From NCBI GenBank assembly GCA_905209085.1, contig CAJLRM010000007.1:1-64000 (forward strand): a stretch of DNA of 64,000 bases, given 5' to 3'. Below the pieces are notes generated by a model. It was not told where the DNA came from. It made no database searches and was given only the letters and a program-made list of their open reading frames with translations. The DNA is from an uncultured Eubacteriales bacterium (GTDB taxonomy: Bacteria; Bacillota; Clostridia; Christensenellales; Borkfalkiaceae). The position numbers and the translations under genes were made by a program. This document shows positions 1 to 8,600 of the stretch, one piece after another. How positions within the stretch are numbered: the first letter of the stretch is position 1; each line of letters starts with the position of its first letter.

Positions 1-2292
1 GAGCTGGAAGAAGAAATTGCAAAGACAGAGGGCGTAAGCGCGGCTTCCGTTTCCTTTGTCCATCAGAAATTGACGGTGGAATGCGATTCCGAAAAGACGC
101 TTTCTGTCGTCAAAGAGAAGGCTAATCATTTTGAAAACGTGAAAGTGGCGGAAGAGATCGCCGCGGCGGAGAGCGGAAAGAGAGCGGACGGAAAAATTCT
201 GCTCCGCCTCGAAAATTTGCACTGCGCGGCGTGCGCGATGGATCTCGAAGACGAACTTAAAAAAATCAAGGGCGTCAAAGAGGTGCAGGTGGATTTTATA
301 ACGCAGAGCATTTTGCTGGACGCCGAAAACGACGACGCGGCGAGAAAGGTGATCAAGGCGGCGGGACGCTTTGAAAAGGTGAAAGTTCTGAACGGCGATA
401 AGGCGGTCGCTAAAAAGGAAACGCATCTGAAAGAAATTTTGCAGATCGTCGTCGCCGCCCTGTTTTTCGCGCCGGGATTTATACTCGAACACTTTATAGA
501 CGGAAAAGCCGCGCAGATCGCGTCCTATGTTCTGTTTGCGGTCGCCTATTTCACGGTAGGGTATCCCGTGCTTATTTCCACCGCCAAAAACATCGCAAAG
601 GGAAAGATTTTCGATGAAAATTTCTTGATGACGGTGGCATCCTTAGGCGCTGTTTGCTTAAAGGAATTCGGCGAGGGCGTCGCGGTCATGCTCCTCTATC
701 AATTGGGGGAATTGCTGCAAGGCATCGCGGTGGGGGCTTCCCGCCGTTCGGTATCCGATCTCATGGATTTAAAGAGCGAAACTGCCACGGTCCTCGACGA
801 CGGAGAACAGAAGAGCGTTTCTCCCGAAAGCCTCAAAATCGGGGATATCGTCCTGGTAAAGGCGGGCGAGAAGGTGCCTGCGGACGGCGTATTGCTGAGT
901 AAAACGGCGTCGCTCGACACGAAATCGCTGACGGGCGAATCCGCGCTGCGCGATGTCGGAGAGGGCGGAGAACTCCTGTCGGGCTGCATAAACGCGGGAG
1001 GAGTGTTCGAAATGAAGATTGCCCGCGCCTATGAAGACAGCGCCGTGGCGAAAATACTCGATCTCGTGGAAAATTCTTCCTCGAAAAAAGCGGCGCCGGA
1101 AAAATTCATCACCAAATTTGCCAAATACTATACGCCTGTCGTCTGTTGTCTGGCGGCGGCGATCGCCCTCATCGTCCCCGTTGTTTTGGGGCTTGCGAAC
1201 GGCGGCGGATACGGCGGCTACTTCCGCCGCTGGATAAATACGGCGTTGAATTTCCTCGTCATTTCCTGTCCCTGCGCGCTGATCATTTCCGTGCCGCTCA
1301 CGTATTTCTCGGGAATAGGGAGCTGTGCCCGCAACGGCATCCTCGTCAAGGGCGCCACATATCTCGATACGGCGGCGAAAGTTCGGGCGATTGCGTTCGA
1401 TAAAACGGGTACTTTGACGGAAGGGAACTTTGCCGTCTGCGGAACCTTCCCCGCGGACGGGATCGGAAAGGCGGAACTTCTGGCAATCGCCGCGGCGGCG
1501 GAAAAAGACTCCTCTCATCCCATCGCAAAGGCCTTTGAGGGCGTGGAAACGGGATATAGGGCGGAAAACGTCCGCGAAGTCGCGGGGCGGGGCGTCAGCG
1601 CCGAGATCGGCGGCAAAAACGTTTTGGTCGGCAATGCCGCGCTATTGAAGGAAAACGGTATCGCGGCGCCCGAGGCGGACAGCGCGTATACTCAAATTTA
1701 TACGGCGCTGGACGGCAAATATCTCGGCAGAGTGGAGATCGGAGATCGGCTCCGCCCCGAAGCCAGGGACGCCATCTTAGAACTGAAATCCCTCGGTATA
1801 CAGCGCACCGTCATGCTGACGGGCGACAGCCGCGCCCGAGCGGAAAAAATCGCGGACGAAGTGGGTATGTCTGAGGTGAACGCTCAGCTGCTCCCCGACG
1901 AGAAGCTGGAAAAAGCGGAACTTCTCAAAAAGGACGGCGCCTTGCTGTATGTGGGCGACGGCATCAACGACGCGCCCGTAATGGCGGTGGCGGACTGTTC
2001 GGTTTCTATGGGAAAATTGGGCAGCGCAGCTGCCGTGGAGGCGTCCGACCTCGTTCTTATTTCCGACAACCTCCGCGCGATTCCCCGTTGTGTGCGCATC
2101 GCCCGAAAGACGAGAAAAATCGTCACCGAAAATATCGCCTTTTCCATAGCGATGAAAGTCGCTTTCATGGCGTTGGGCGTCGCCGGCGTCATGCCTCTCT
2201 GGCTGGCGGTGTTCGCGGACGTAGGCGTCATGCTGCTGGCGGTGCTCAACTCCCTGCGTATGCGCTTGAAGATCAGGGGAGAAGGAGTTTGA
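1..2292 (+). CDS. Heavy-metal translocating P1B-type ATPase (Cd/Zn/Pb type), 5'-truncated by window edge
   Basis: A membrane pump that exports soft metal ions, probably Zn/Cd/Pb, at the cost of ATP. The frame is open from base 1, so the true start lies outside; 763 residues are visible. In visible numbering, residues 1-45 are the tail of one HMA domain. A second HMA domain follows with a CAAC metal site (C75, C78). Then come membrane helices, the actuator domain with TGES, the transmembrane CPC motif (C423-P424-C425), the DKTGT phosphorylation site (D467), the SHP motif of the nucleotide-binding domain, and the GDGIND hinge near residue 650. The last helices end at RGEGV. CPC without extra His/Cys-rich tails fits the CadA/ZntA group, but copper transport cannot be excluded from sequence alone. 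No regulator is visible downstream. Family assignment is firm; substrate is an inference. Confidence 0.95.
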   Translation, partial: ELEEEIAKTEGVSAASVSFVHQKLTVECDSEKTLSVVKEKANHFENVKVAEEIAAAESGKRADGKILLRLENLHCAACAMDLEDELKKIKGVKEVQVDFITQSILLDAENDDAARKVIKAAGRFEKVKVLNGDKAVAKKETHLKEILQIVVAALFFAPGFILEHFIDGKAAQIASYVLFAVAYFTVGYPVLISTAKNIAKGKIFDENFLMTVASLGAVCLKEFGEGVAVMLLYQLGELLQGIAVGASRRSVSDLMDLKSETATVLDDGEQKSVSPESLKIGDIVLVKAGEKVPADGVLLSKTASLDTKSLTGESALRDVGEGGELLSGCINAGGVFEMKIARAYEDSAVAKILDLVENSSSKKAAPEKFITKFAKYYTPVVCCLAAAIALIVPVVLGLANGGGYGGYFRRWINTALNFLVISCPCALIISVPLTYFSGIGSCARNGILVKGATYLDTAAKVRAIAFDKTGTLTEGNFAVCGTFPADGIGKAELLAIAAAAEKDSSHPIAKAFEGVETGYRAENVREVAGRGVSAEIGGKNVLVGNAALLKENGIAAPEADSAYTQIYTALDGKYLGRVEIGDRLRPEARDAILELKSLGIQRTVMLTGDSRARAEKIADEVGMSEVNAQLLPDEKLEKAELLKKDGALLYVGDGINDAPVMAVADCSVSMGKLGSAAAVEASDLVLISDNLRAIPRCVRIARKTRKIVTENIAFSIAMKVAFMALGVAGVMPLWLAVFADVGVMLLAVLNSLRMRLKIRGEGV

Positions 2293-2685
2293 CGGCTCCC
2301 TCGTCGTGGCGGATAGGCGGATTAAAAGCCTTAGAAGGGGATTTTACGGGTAAAGAAATGTATTTAGAAGAGCAGGGCGTATCGATAAAAATAGGATCCA
2401 ATAGACTGTCTTTCGGCCGGGCGGGTACGAAAAAAATATCGGGGCACGCATAAACTTTTTATTCGGCGCAAAGAAGCGGCGATAGTCGCCGGCTTCGGCG
2501 TTTAAAGCCGACAGGTTTATCGAAAGGATGACAAAGCTTTTCGGCGGGAAAAAAGTTTCCGATATTTTGCCGTCCGGAGCGATAAGTTCCATTTATAACC
2601 ATAGACTTCTTAGTTTTTTAATATTTTTTGCGGCAGGCGTTTCGACGGCGTCTGCCGTTTGCTTTTTTTAAACGGATGTGATATA
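2293..2685 (+). other. Intergenic stretch, no supported gene
   Basis: About 390 bases between the metal ATPase and the GNAT-RdgB gene. Short open frames exist on both strands but none has both a ribosome site and a recognisable product. The only clear element is the hairpin terminator at its right end. One frame reads through about 2495-2670 as a mildly protein-like stretch without a start codon, which could be an eroded gene end. Confidence 0.5.
2631..2669 (+). terminator. Rho-independent terminator
   Basis: A 9-bp stem (cggcaggcg / cgtctgccg, one G-U pair) with a 9-base loop is followed by a T-rich tract at 2658-2669. It probably ends the transcript of the metal ATPase, although it lies 340 bases past that stop. 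It sits only about 20 bases before the next start codon, so the next gene's promoter must overlap it or lie upstream. Confidence 0.75.
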
Positions 2686-3819
2686 ATGGCGAATATGAAA
2701 ATCGGAATCGGAAAAACGACGGAGAAGGACGCGCCCGCGGTGGCGGAGATGTACGGGCAGGGACGGGCGTTTTTACGCGCGGCAGGGGTCGATCAATGGC
2801 AGGACGGCTACCCGGATTTGACGGACGTTCTGGCGGATATAGAGGAGGGCGTTTCCTATCTTTTGACGGCGGACTCAAAAGCGGCGGCAAGCATGGCGGT
2901 GACGGAAAACGAGCCGACGTACGACCGCATTTACGACGGGAAATGGCTGACGGGAGAAGAAAAGAACTATCTCGCGGTCCATCGCGTCTGCGTGGACGAT
3001 TCGTTTAAACGCAAGGGATTGACGAAGGTTTTATACGATTTCGCGGCGACGTTGGCGAAGGAAAAGGGAAAATTCAGCCTGCGCGCGGATACGCACAAAG
3101 ACAACAGGGCGATGCGGGAGGCGCTTAAAAAGAACGGCTTTTGCGAGTGCGGGAGAATCTTCCTCGAAAGCGGCGCAGAACGGATTGCTTACGAGAAAAT
3201 TTTAAATAGGGAGGAGGCAGGTATGCGACAAGCGCAAAAAAAGAGAATCGTAGTGGCGACGGGAAATTCGCATAAGCTCCGCGAGATTGCGGAGATATTT
3301 CCGGATTTTGAAATCGTTTCGCAAAAAGAAGCGGGTTTTGACGGGGACGTGGAAGAAACGGGCTCTACGTTTGAAGAAAACGCCCTGTTAAAAGCGGAAG
3401 CGGCGGCGCGCGCGCTCGGCTGTATGGCTCTCGCCGACGACAGCGGCATCTGCGTGGAAGCGCTCGGCGGCGCGCCCGGCGTATACAGCTCCCGCTATTC
3501 GGGCTGTCACGGCGACGATAGGGCAAACCGCCTGCTCCTTCTCAAAAACATGGAGGGACAGACCGACCGCAGAGCGTACTTTCAAAGTGCCGTGGCGCTC
3601 GTCTGTCCGGACGGCAGAAAGACGGTCGCCCAAGGGCGCACTTACGGAAAAATTCTTTACGAGGAAACGGGGGAAAACGGATTCGGATACGATTGTATCT
3701 TCGAGAGCGACGATCTCGGCAAATCCTTCGGCATTGCGTCGGCGGAAGAGAAAAATGCCGTTTCTCACCGCTTCCGCGCACTTCAAAGCCTCGCGGAAAA
3801 ACTCGACGGGGAGCTGTAA
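2686..3819 (+). CDS. GNAT acetyltransferase fused to RdgB/HAM1 XTP/dITP diphosphatase
   Basis: A 377-residue two-domain protein. Residues about 4-172 are a GNAT N-acetyltransferase; the acetyl-CoA loop region reads VHRVCVDDSFKRKGL, and the domain ends at a typical YEKIL. Residues about 185-377 are an inosine/xanthosine triphosphate pyrophosphatase. It has TGNSHK, the DDSG metal/substrate motif, GFGYD, and the SHR base-recognition motif, so it should hydrolyse ITP, dITP and XTP to the monophosphates. ATG 2686 is chosen over TTG 2659, which lies inside the terminator T-tract; ATG 2695 is also possible. At the join there is a strong internal ribosome site (GGGAGGAGG, 3209-3217) before in-frame ATG 3223 (residue 180), so RdgB may also be made alone. 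The next gene follows after 11 bases, matching the common rdgB-phosphoesterase pair. Either a true fusion or two genes whose separating stop was lost. Confidence 0.85.
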   Translation: MANMKIGIGKTTEKDAPAVAEMYGQGRAFLRAAGVDQWQDGYPDLTDVLADIEEGVSYLLTADSKAAASMAVTENEPTYDRIYDGKWLTGEEKNYLAVHRVCVDDSFKRKGLTKVLYDFAATLAKEKGKFSLRADTHKDNRAMREALKKNGFCECGRIFLESGAERIAYEKILNREEAGMRQAQKKRIVVATGNSHKLREIAEIFPDFEIVSQKEAGFDGDVEETGSTFEENALLKAEAAARALGCMALADDSGICVEALGGAPGVYSSRYSGCHGDDRANRLLLLKNMEGQTDRRAYFQSAVALVCPDGRKTVAQGRTYGKILYEETGENGFGYDCIFESDDLGKSFGIASAEEKNAVSHRFRALQSLAEKLDGEL

Positions 3820-3830
3820 AGGGCGCGGCT

Positions 3831-4310
3831 ATGAAAACTTTGGTGGTGTTGTCCGATACACACGGACACAAAGAGGGCATCGAGCGGCTGACGGGACTTT
3901 TTGCGGAAAACGATTATATTTTGCATCTCGGCGACGGAGCGGCGGATATGCGCGACGTCATAGGCGCCTATCCCGAAAAAACTTACGTCTGCCGCGGAAA
4001 CTGCGATTTTTTTCCCGCCTTGCCCGAAGGAGAATTGGAGGCGGAGGGCGTCAAAATCTTTTTTTGTCACGGGCATAAATATCGCGTGAAATCGGACTTA
4101 TCCGAACTCGCCCGGGAAGCGAAGCGGCGGGGCTGCCGCGTCGCTTTATACGGCCATACGCACCGCGCGCTCATTTGCGAGGAGGAGGGCGTTCTCCTCG
4201 TCAATCCCGGCTCTCTTCGTTTTCCCGCCGGCGAGGGCGGCAGCTATTGCTATCTGACCGTAAACGGATCGAGCGTCTATCCCGTGCTTGTGGGAGAGTC
4301 TTTCTATTGA
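3831..4310 (+). CDS. YfcE/MJ0936-family metallophosphoesterase
   Basis: A 159-residue cytoplasmic phosphodiesterase of the calcineurin-like superfamily. All metal-site motifs are present in order: SDTHGH near the N-terminus, HLGDGA, RGNCDF, CHGHKY and YGHTHRA, followed by the usual VNPGS. Length is normal for the family. ATG 3831 is chosen because the protein then begins MKTLVVLSDTHGH directly at the first strand; longer upstream frames run inside rdgB. The gene lies 11 bases after the rdgB stop, so they are co-transcribed and probably translationally coupled. In Bacillus the same pair is rdgB-ysnB. The physiological substrate of this subgroup is not settled; members hydrolyse model phosphodiesters. 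Confidence 0.92.
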   Translation: MKTLVVLSDTHGHKEGIERLTGLFAENDYILHLGDGAADMRDVIGAYPEKTYVCRGNCDFFPALPEGELEAEGVKIFFCHGHKYRVKSDLSELAREAKRRGCRVALYGHTHRALICEEEGVLLVNPGSLRFPAGEGGSYCYLTVNGSSVYPVLVGESFY

Positions 4311-4319
4311 AGCGCGGAC

Positions 4320-4520
4320 AACAGTCTTTTTCCTTTCCCGCGGAGTGAAGCTTGGGGAAAGAGAAGAACAAAAGCCTGTGGAGAAGAGCGCCTTTTTGTC
4401 AAGAAACGACTAAAACGCAAAAATGCGTTTTTCGTTTCGAGATACCTGGGCGCTTTCGTTTGAAAAATCGATAAACTGCCGAACGGAACTTGGAACGCAA
4501 AGAATTCCGTTCGGTTTTTT
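4320..4520 (+). ncRNA. Candidate structured RNA ending in an intrinsic terminator
   Basis: Nested complementary segments suggest a rod-like fold. AGCGCC (about 4397) can pair with GGCGCT (about 4449). Inside it GAAACGA pairs with TCGTTTC, and inside that AAAACGCA / TGCGTTTT closes an AAAA loop. A separate 5' hairpin is CTTTCCC / GGGAAAG. The element ends with the terminator at 4479-4520. The layout of a long hairpin with an internal bubble is loosely like 6S RNA, but I cannot identify the family. It could also be the 3' untranslated region of the phosphoesterase gene. Confidence 0.3.
4479..4520 (+). terminator. Strong Rho-independent terminator
   Basis: A perfect 10-bp stem, ccgaacggaa with ttccgttcgg, is followed directly by six T residues. 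It closes transcription arriving from the rdgB-phosphoesterase operon and/or the RNA candidate before it. Confidence 0.88.
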
Positions 4521-4881
4521 GTTATAAAAGTGGTTTTTTAGTGCATAAATGCATAATATTTCCGAATAAAATTTATAATTCAAAAATCAAATCGCATCTA
4601 TCTAAAAATTAGATTTATTGATATTTTTAAAAGTACAAAGAAAAAATTATACGATTATTTTTTACGCGGGCTCCTAAAAAAGGCGTTACAATCGGGAAAA
4701 TATATAGTTAAGGAAAAGGAAACAGGAGCAGCGGAACAAAGGACAAGGGGAGAAAAAGATTTGTGAACGCAGAGAAAAAAGTGTGAAGCCATAATGATAA
4801 CTTATTGAAAGTATAAGTATTTTTTAATCTTTAATTTTCCGAAAGTGCCTCTGAATCCTTTTCTTTTAAACAAAATTGTTG

Positions 4882-5361
4882 TATAATAAAAGACAACTTT
4901 ATAGTGGGGAGAGGAATTTTTCCCGACTTGCTGTAAGGGATTTTAAAAACAATGCGTTTCGACAAGGTTTGCCGTTTCGTTTCGCCCGGCAGGATGACAC
5001 CATCCACGAGAGTCACGGTCGCATAAAGCGGAGAAAAGCGTTCGTTAGGGCGCGGTCAGCGCGAGAGGATGAGGCGTTGCGGGGCGCTCCCGCAGCGGCG
5101 TTTCCCTCCCAAACGGCGGAGTTGCCAAAGTATTCGGGGCGGGGAGCAATCTTGAAAGAATCGTTTGTTTTTATCTCGTGCGTTTGTTTTAAACGCACAG
5201 ACATCTATTCATAAGATTTTGGAAAAATTACATTGCGACAGGCGCGGAAGCCGAAAAACAAAAATTCCTTTCCCCGAAAACGGAAAGGGGCATCGGAAGG
5301 GGGAGAAAAGCCTGTGCAAGCAATGCAATGACCGAAGTATTTTTCAGGTCGTACCGCAAAC
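4882..5361 (+). ncRNA. Orphan transcription unit without a clear gene (possible ncRNA)
   Basis: TATAAT at 4882-4887, preceded by TG, is followed about 475 bases later by a strong terminator. The block about 4925-5210 is much richer in G+C than its flanks and contains several self-complementary runs, for example GGGGCGCTCCCGC and CCTTTCC/GGAAAGG. A 112-codon frame spans it (4876-5214), but its start has no proper ribosome site and its Arg/Ala-rich product has no recognisable features. A matching -35 box was not found. It may be a non-coding RNA or a dispersed intergenic repeat; I recognise no RNA family. Confidence 0.25.
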
Positions 5362-5396
5362 AATTTTCCGCGGGATCATCCCGTAGGAAAATTTTT
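5362..5396 (+). terminator. Strong hairpin terminator
   Basis: AATTTTCC-CGGGA / TCCCG-GGAAAATT forms a long stem with a 3-base loop and runs into TTTTTG. Because the outer arms are A/T runs, it could work in both directions. It isolates the subtilase gene from upstream transcription. Confidence 0.85.
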
Positions 5397-5608
5397 GTAT
5401 GTAGATTTATTTTTAAGCGGTTAAGTTTTGAGAATCACGGATTTTACAAAAAAGCCACAAAAAAATCCGCGTGTTTTTGACTGAAACGGTACAAAAACAA
5501 GTTTAAATTAACATTTAAGTAAGTGCTTTTGACAAAAACGACAATCATAATCTGACAAGAGCTTATTTAAAATATAAATCAGACAATTTTTTAACGGAGG
5601 CTATTATA

Positions 5609-8600
5609 GTGAAAACTAAGGCGAAAAAAGTTTTGCTCTCATTGATTTCTCTCGCATTGACGGGAGCCATGGGCGCGACGATTGTCCTGACCGAACCTTC
5701 CAAACAGAAGGCCGCGGCTACGACGACCGTCCGGGGCTCGGGCGATGCGATTGACGTCACGGAGCAATACCGCGACCAATTGAGTACGGAACAATTCATC
5801 AACAAGGATCTTGCCGTAAACGCGCAGACGCTCAATGTAAAAAGCGACGGAACGAGAAGGATCATTGTCGAATTCGAATCCGATTCTCTTTTGGATACTT
5901 ACCTCGGTGATACCCGGTTGCAGACTACTTTCAGGGATTTTACTTCTTACATAAACGCCGCATCCGGAAAACAGTACGCTTCCGCACTCGAAAAGGAACA
6001 GGTTTCCTTCTTTAAAGCACTGGATAAAAAGGCGTTCGATTACCAATTAAGGCATACTTATACCTCGCTGCTGAACGCGGTATCCCTGGTGGTGGACGAC
6101 GAAGACGTGGCGAAAGTCGAAAAGATGTCGGGCGTCAAGAGAGTCGTTTACTCGGAAACTTACGACGTTCCCGCCGTCGAGGCGACGACGAACGTAGTCG
6201 ACGTTTACAGCACAGGTATCTACAACTCTTCCAGCGTCAACTATAAGGGCGAAGGAATGTTGGTCGCCGTGCTCGATACGGGCTTCGACAGGAGCCACAA
6301 CGCGTTTCAGGAGATGCCCTCCGTCCAAAAGATTTCTCTGAGCGACGTGGAGAGCGTCTTCGATACCCTTGAAGCCGCTACTTACGGGGAAGAGGTGACT
6401 GCCGAAGAACTCTATTACAATCCCAAAGTGCCTTTCGCGTACGACTACGCGGACGGCGACGGCGACGTATTCCCCAAGAGTTCTCAGCACGGCGTGCACG
6501 TCGCGGGCATCATTGCGGGCAAGGACAACACCGTGACCGCTTCGGACGGCGAAGCGTTTGAAAACGGCGAGAAATTCCTCGGCGTGGCCCCGAACGCGCA
6601 GCTGATGATCGGAAAAGTCTTCTCCGATAAGGACGACGGCACCGATTCGGGCGCGGAAACGGACGATATTCTCGCCGCGCTTTCCGACTGCGTGGCGGTC
6701 GGCGCGGACGTCATCAATATGTCCCTCGGCTCTTCCTGCGGCTTCTCCCGCGAAGAGGATAACAGCGCGGTCAACGCCGTATACGACAAAATCTACGCGG
6801 CGGGCATCAATCTCGTCGTGGCCGCCTCTAACGATTATAGCGCGGCTTTGAACGGCGCTTACGGTTCCACGAACCTTACCTCTAACCCCGACAGCTCCAC
6901 CGTCGGCTCCCCGTCCACCTATGTGGGCGCGCTCTCCGTCGCCTCCATTTCGGGACAGAAATCTCCGTATATGGAGCTGGACGACGGCACGGCGGTATAT
7001 TATAACGAATCCTCCAACGCCGCCAGCGTCAAGGGCGATTTCATGGAAGAGCTTTTAAAGGGCGCCCAGGAAAAAACTTTCAACTACGTCGTCATTCCCG
7101 GTTACGGGGAAGCTCAGAACTATGCGATAGAGAGCGTAAAGACGGAACTCGCCAAGGGGAACTGCATCGCAGTGGTCAGCCGCGGCGACATTTCCTTTGA
7201 AGACAAGCAGAAAAACGCGTTCGACAACGGCGCGGTGGGCTGTATCATCTATAACAACGCCTCCGGTAAGATCAGCGCCTCCCTCGGCACCGGCAAAAAG
7301 GTGCCTACCTGTACCGTTTCCGCGGATATCGGGCAGATATTTATCGCCAATGAAAAGGGGACGATTACCCTCAATAAAAATAACAAAGCGGGTCCTTTCA
7401 TGTCCGACTTCTCCTCCTGGGGCCCCACGAACGATTTGAAAATCAAGCCGGAAATTACGGCGCACGGCGGGGAGATCACTTCTTCCGTCGTCGGCGGTTA
7501 CAGCATATTCAGCGGCACCTCCATGGCTTCCCCGAATATGGCGGGCGCGGTGACGCTGCTCCGTCAGTACGTTTCGGAAAATTTCGGCCTTACGGGGACG
7601 GCGCTTTCCGACCGCGTCAATCAGCTTTTAATGAGCACGGCGACCATCGTTTACGATGAAAACGGGCTTCCGTACTCCGTCAGAAAGCAGGGCGCGGGAC
7701 TCGGAGATATCAGCAAAGCCAGCAGCACGGACGCCTATATTTACGTACAGAACAATTCGAAACCCAAACTGGAACTCGGCGACGACCCCAAGCGCGCGGG
7801 CGTCTATACGATGGAGTTCCACGTTTCCAATACTTCGTCCAAGACAAAGACCTATTCCATGGACCTTCTCACCATGACCGAAAGCGTTTCCATCGACGGG
7901 ATCACGGTTGCGGAAAAAGCGTATATGCTCGACAACGCGCAAAAGTCCTTCCGCGTCAACGGAAAAGCGAGCGGCAAGACGCTCACTCTCGCGGCGGGCG
8001 CGGACGCTACGATCAGCGTCACGCTGTCTTTGAGCGCGCAGGATAAAGAGTATCTCGACAAAAATTTTAAAAACGGTATGTATGTGGAGGGCTTCGTCAC
8101 CCTGACGGACAAAGATTCCGCGGGCGTCGATCTGTCCCTGCCTTATCTCGCCTTCTACGGCGACTGGACGGACGCGCCCATCTTCGACAAGAGCGCTTAC
8201 GAAGTGAGCGAATCCAAGCACGATACGAGCATTCCCGACGAAGAAAAGACGATTGCGGCGATTTACGAATCCGTCGCCATCGGCAAATACGGCAAGAACA
8301 ACGTCGATTTTTATCTGCCTCTCGGTCAGTACATCTATACGGTGGATGAAAACGAAAGCGACAGCGGCGTCCTTTCCAGCGTCGATAAAATCTCGGTGGG
8401 CAACTATGAATACGGCATTTATGAATTTTACGCCATGTATTTCGGTCTGCTCCGAGGCGCCAAAGAGATGACCGTGGAAGTGAAGAATACCGTCACGGGC
8501 GAGATCATCAAGAGCGAAACGCTCAACAATGTCCGCAAGAGTCACGGCTCTACTCCTTCGTTTACCACGCTGGAAATGAGTCCCTATGAGCTCGGTTTGC

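Larger units (their letters stand above)
4311..5608 (+). other. 1.3-kb gene-poor region with RNA-like elements
   Basis: No open frame here has a ribosome site plus a recognisable protein. Three parts can be told apart: a structured segment ending in a terminator (4320-4520), an AT-rich purine-skewed stretch (4520-4880), and a G+C-richer block (about 4925-5210) lying between a TATAAT box at 4882 and a strong terminator at 5362-5396. The last 210 bases are AT-rich and form the upstream region of the subtilase gene. I could not settle on a single promoter there; TTGACA at 5529-5534 lacks a well-spaced -10. Confidence 0.6.
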
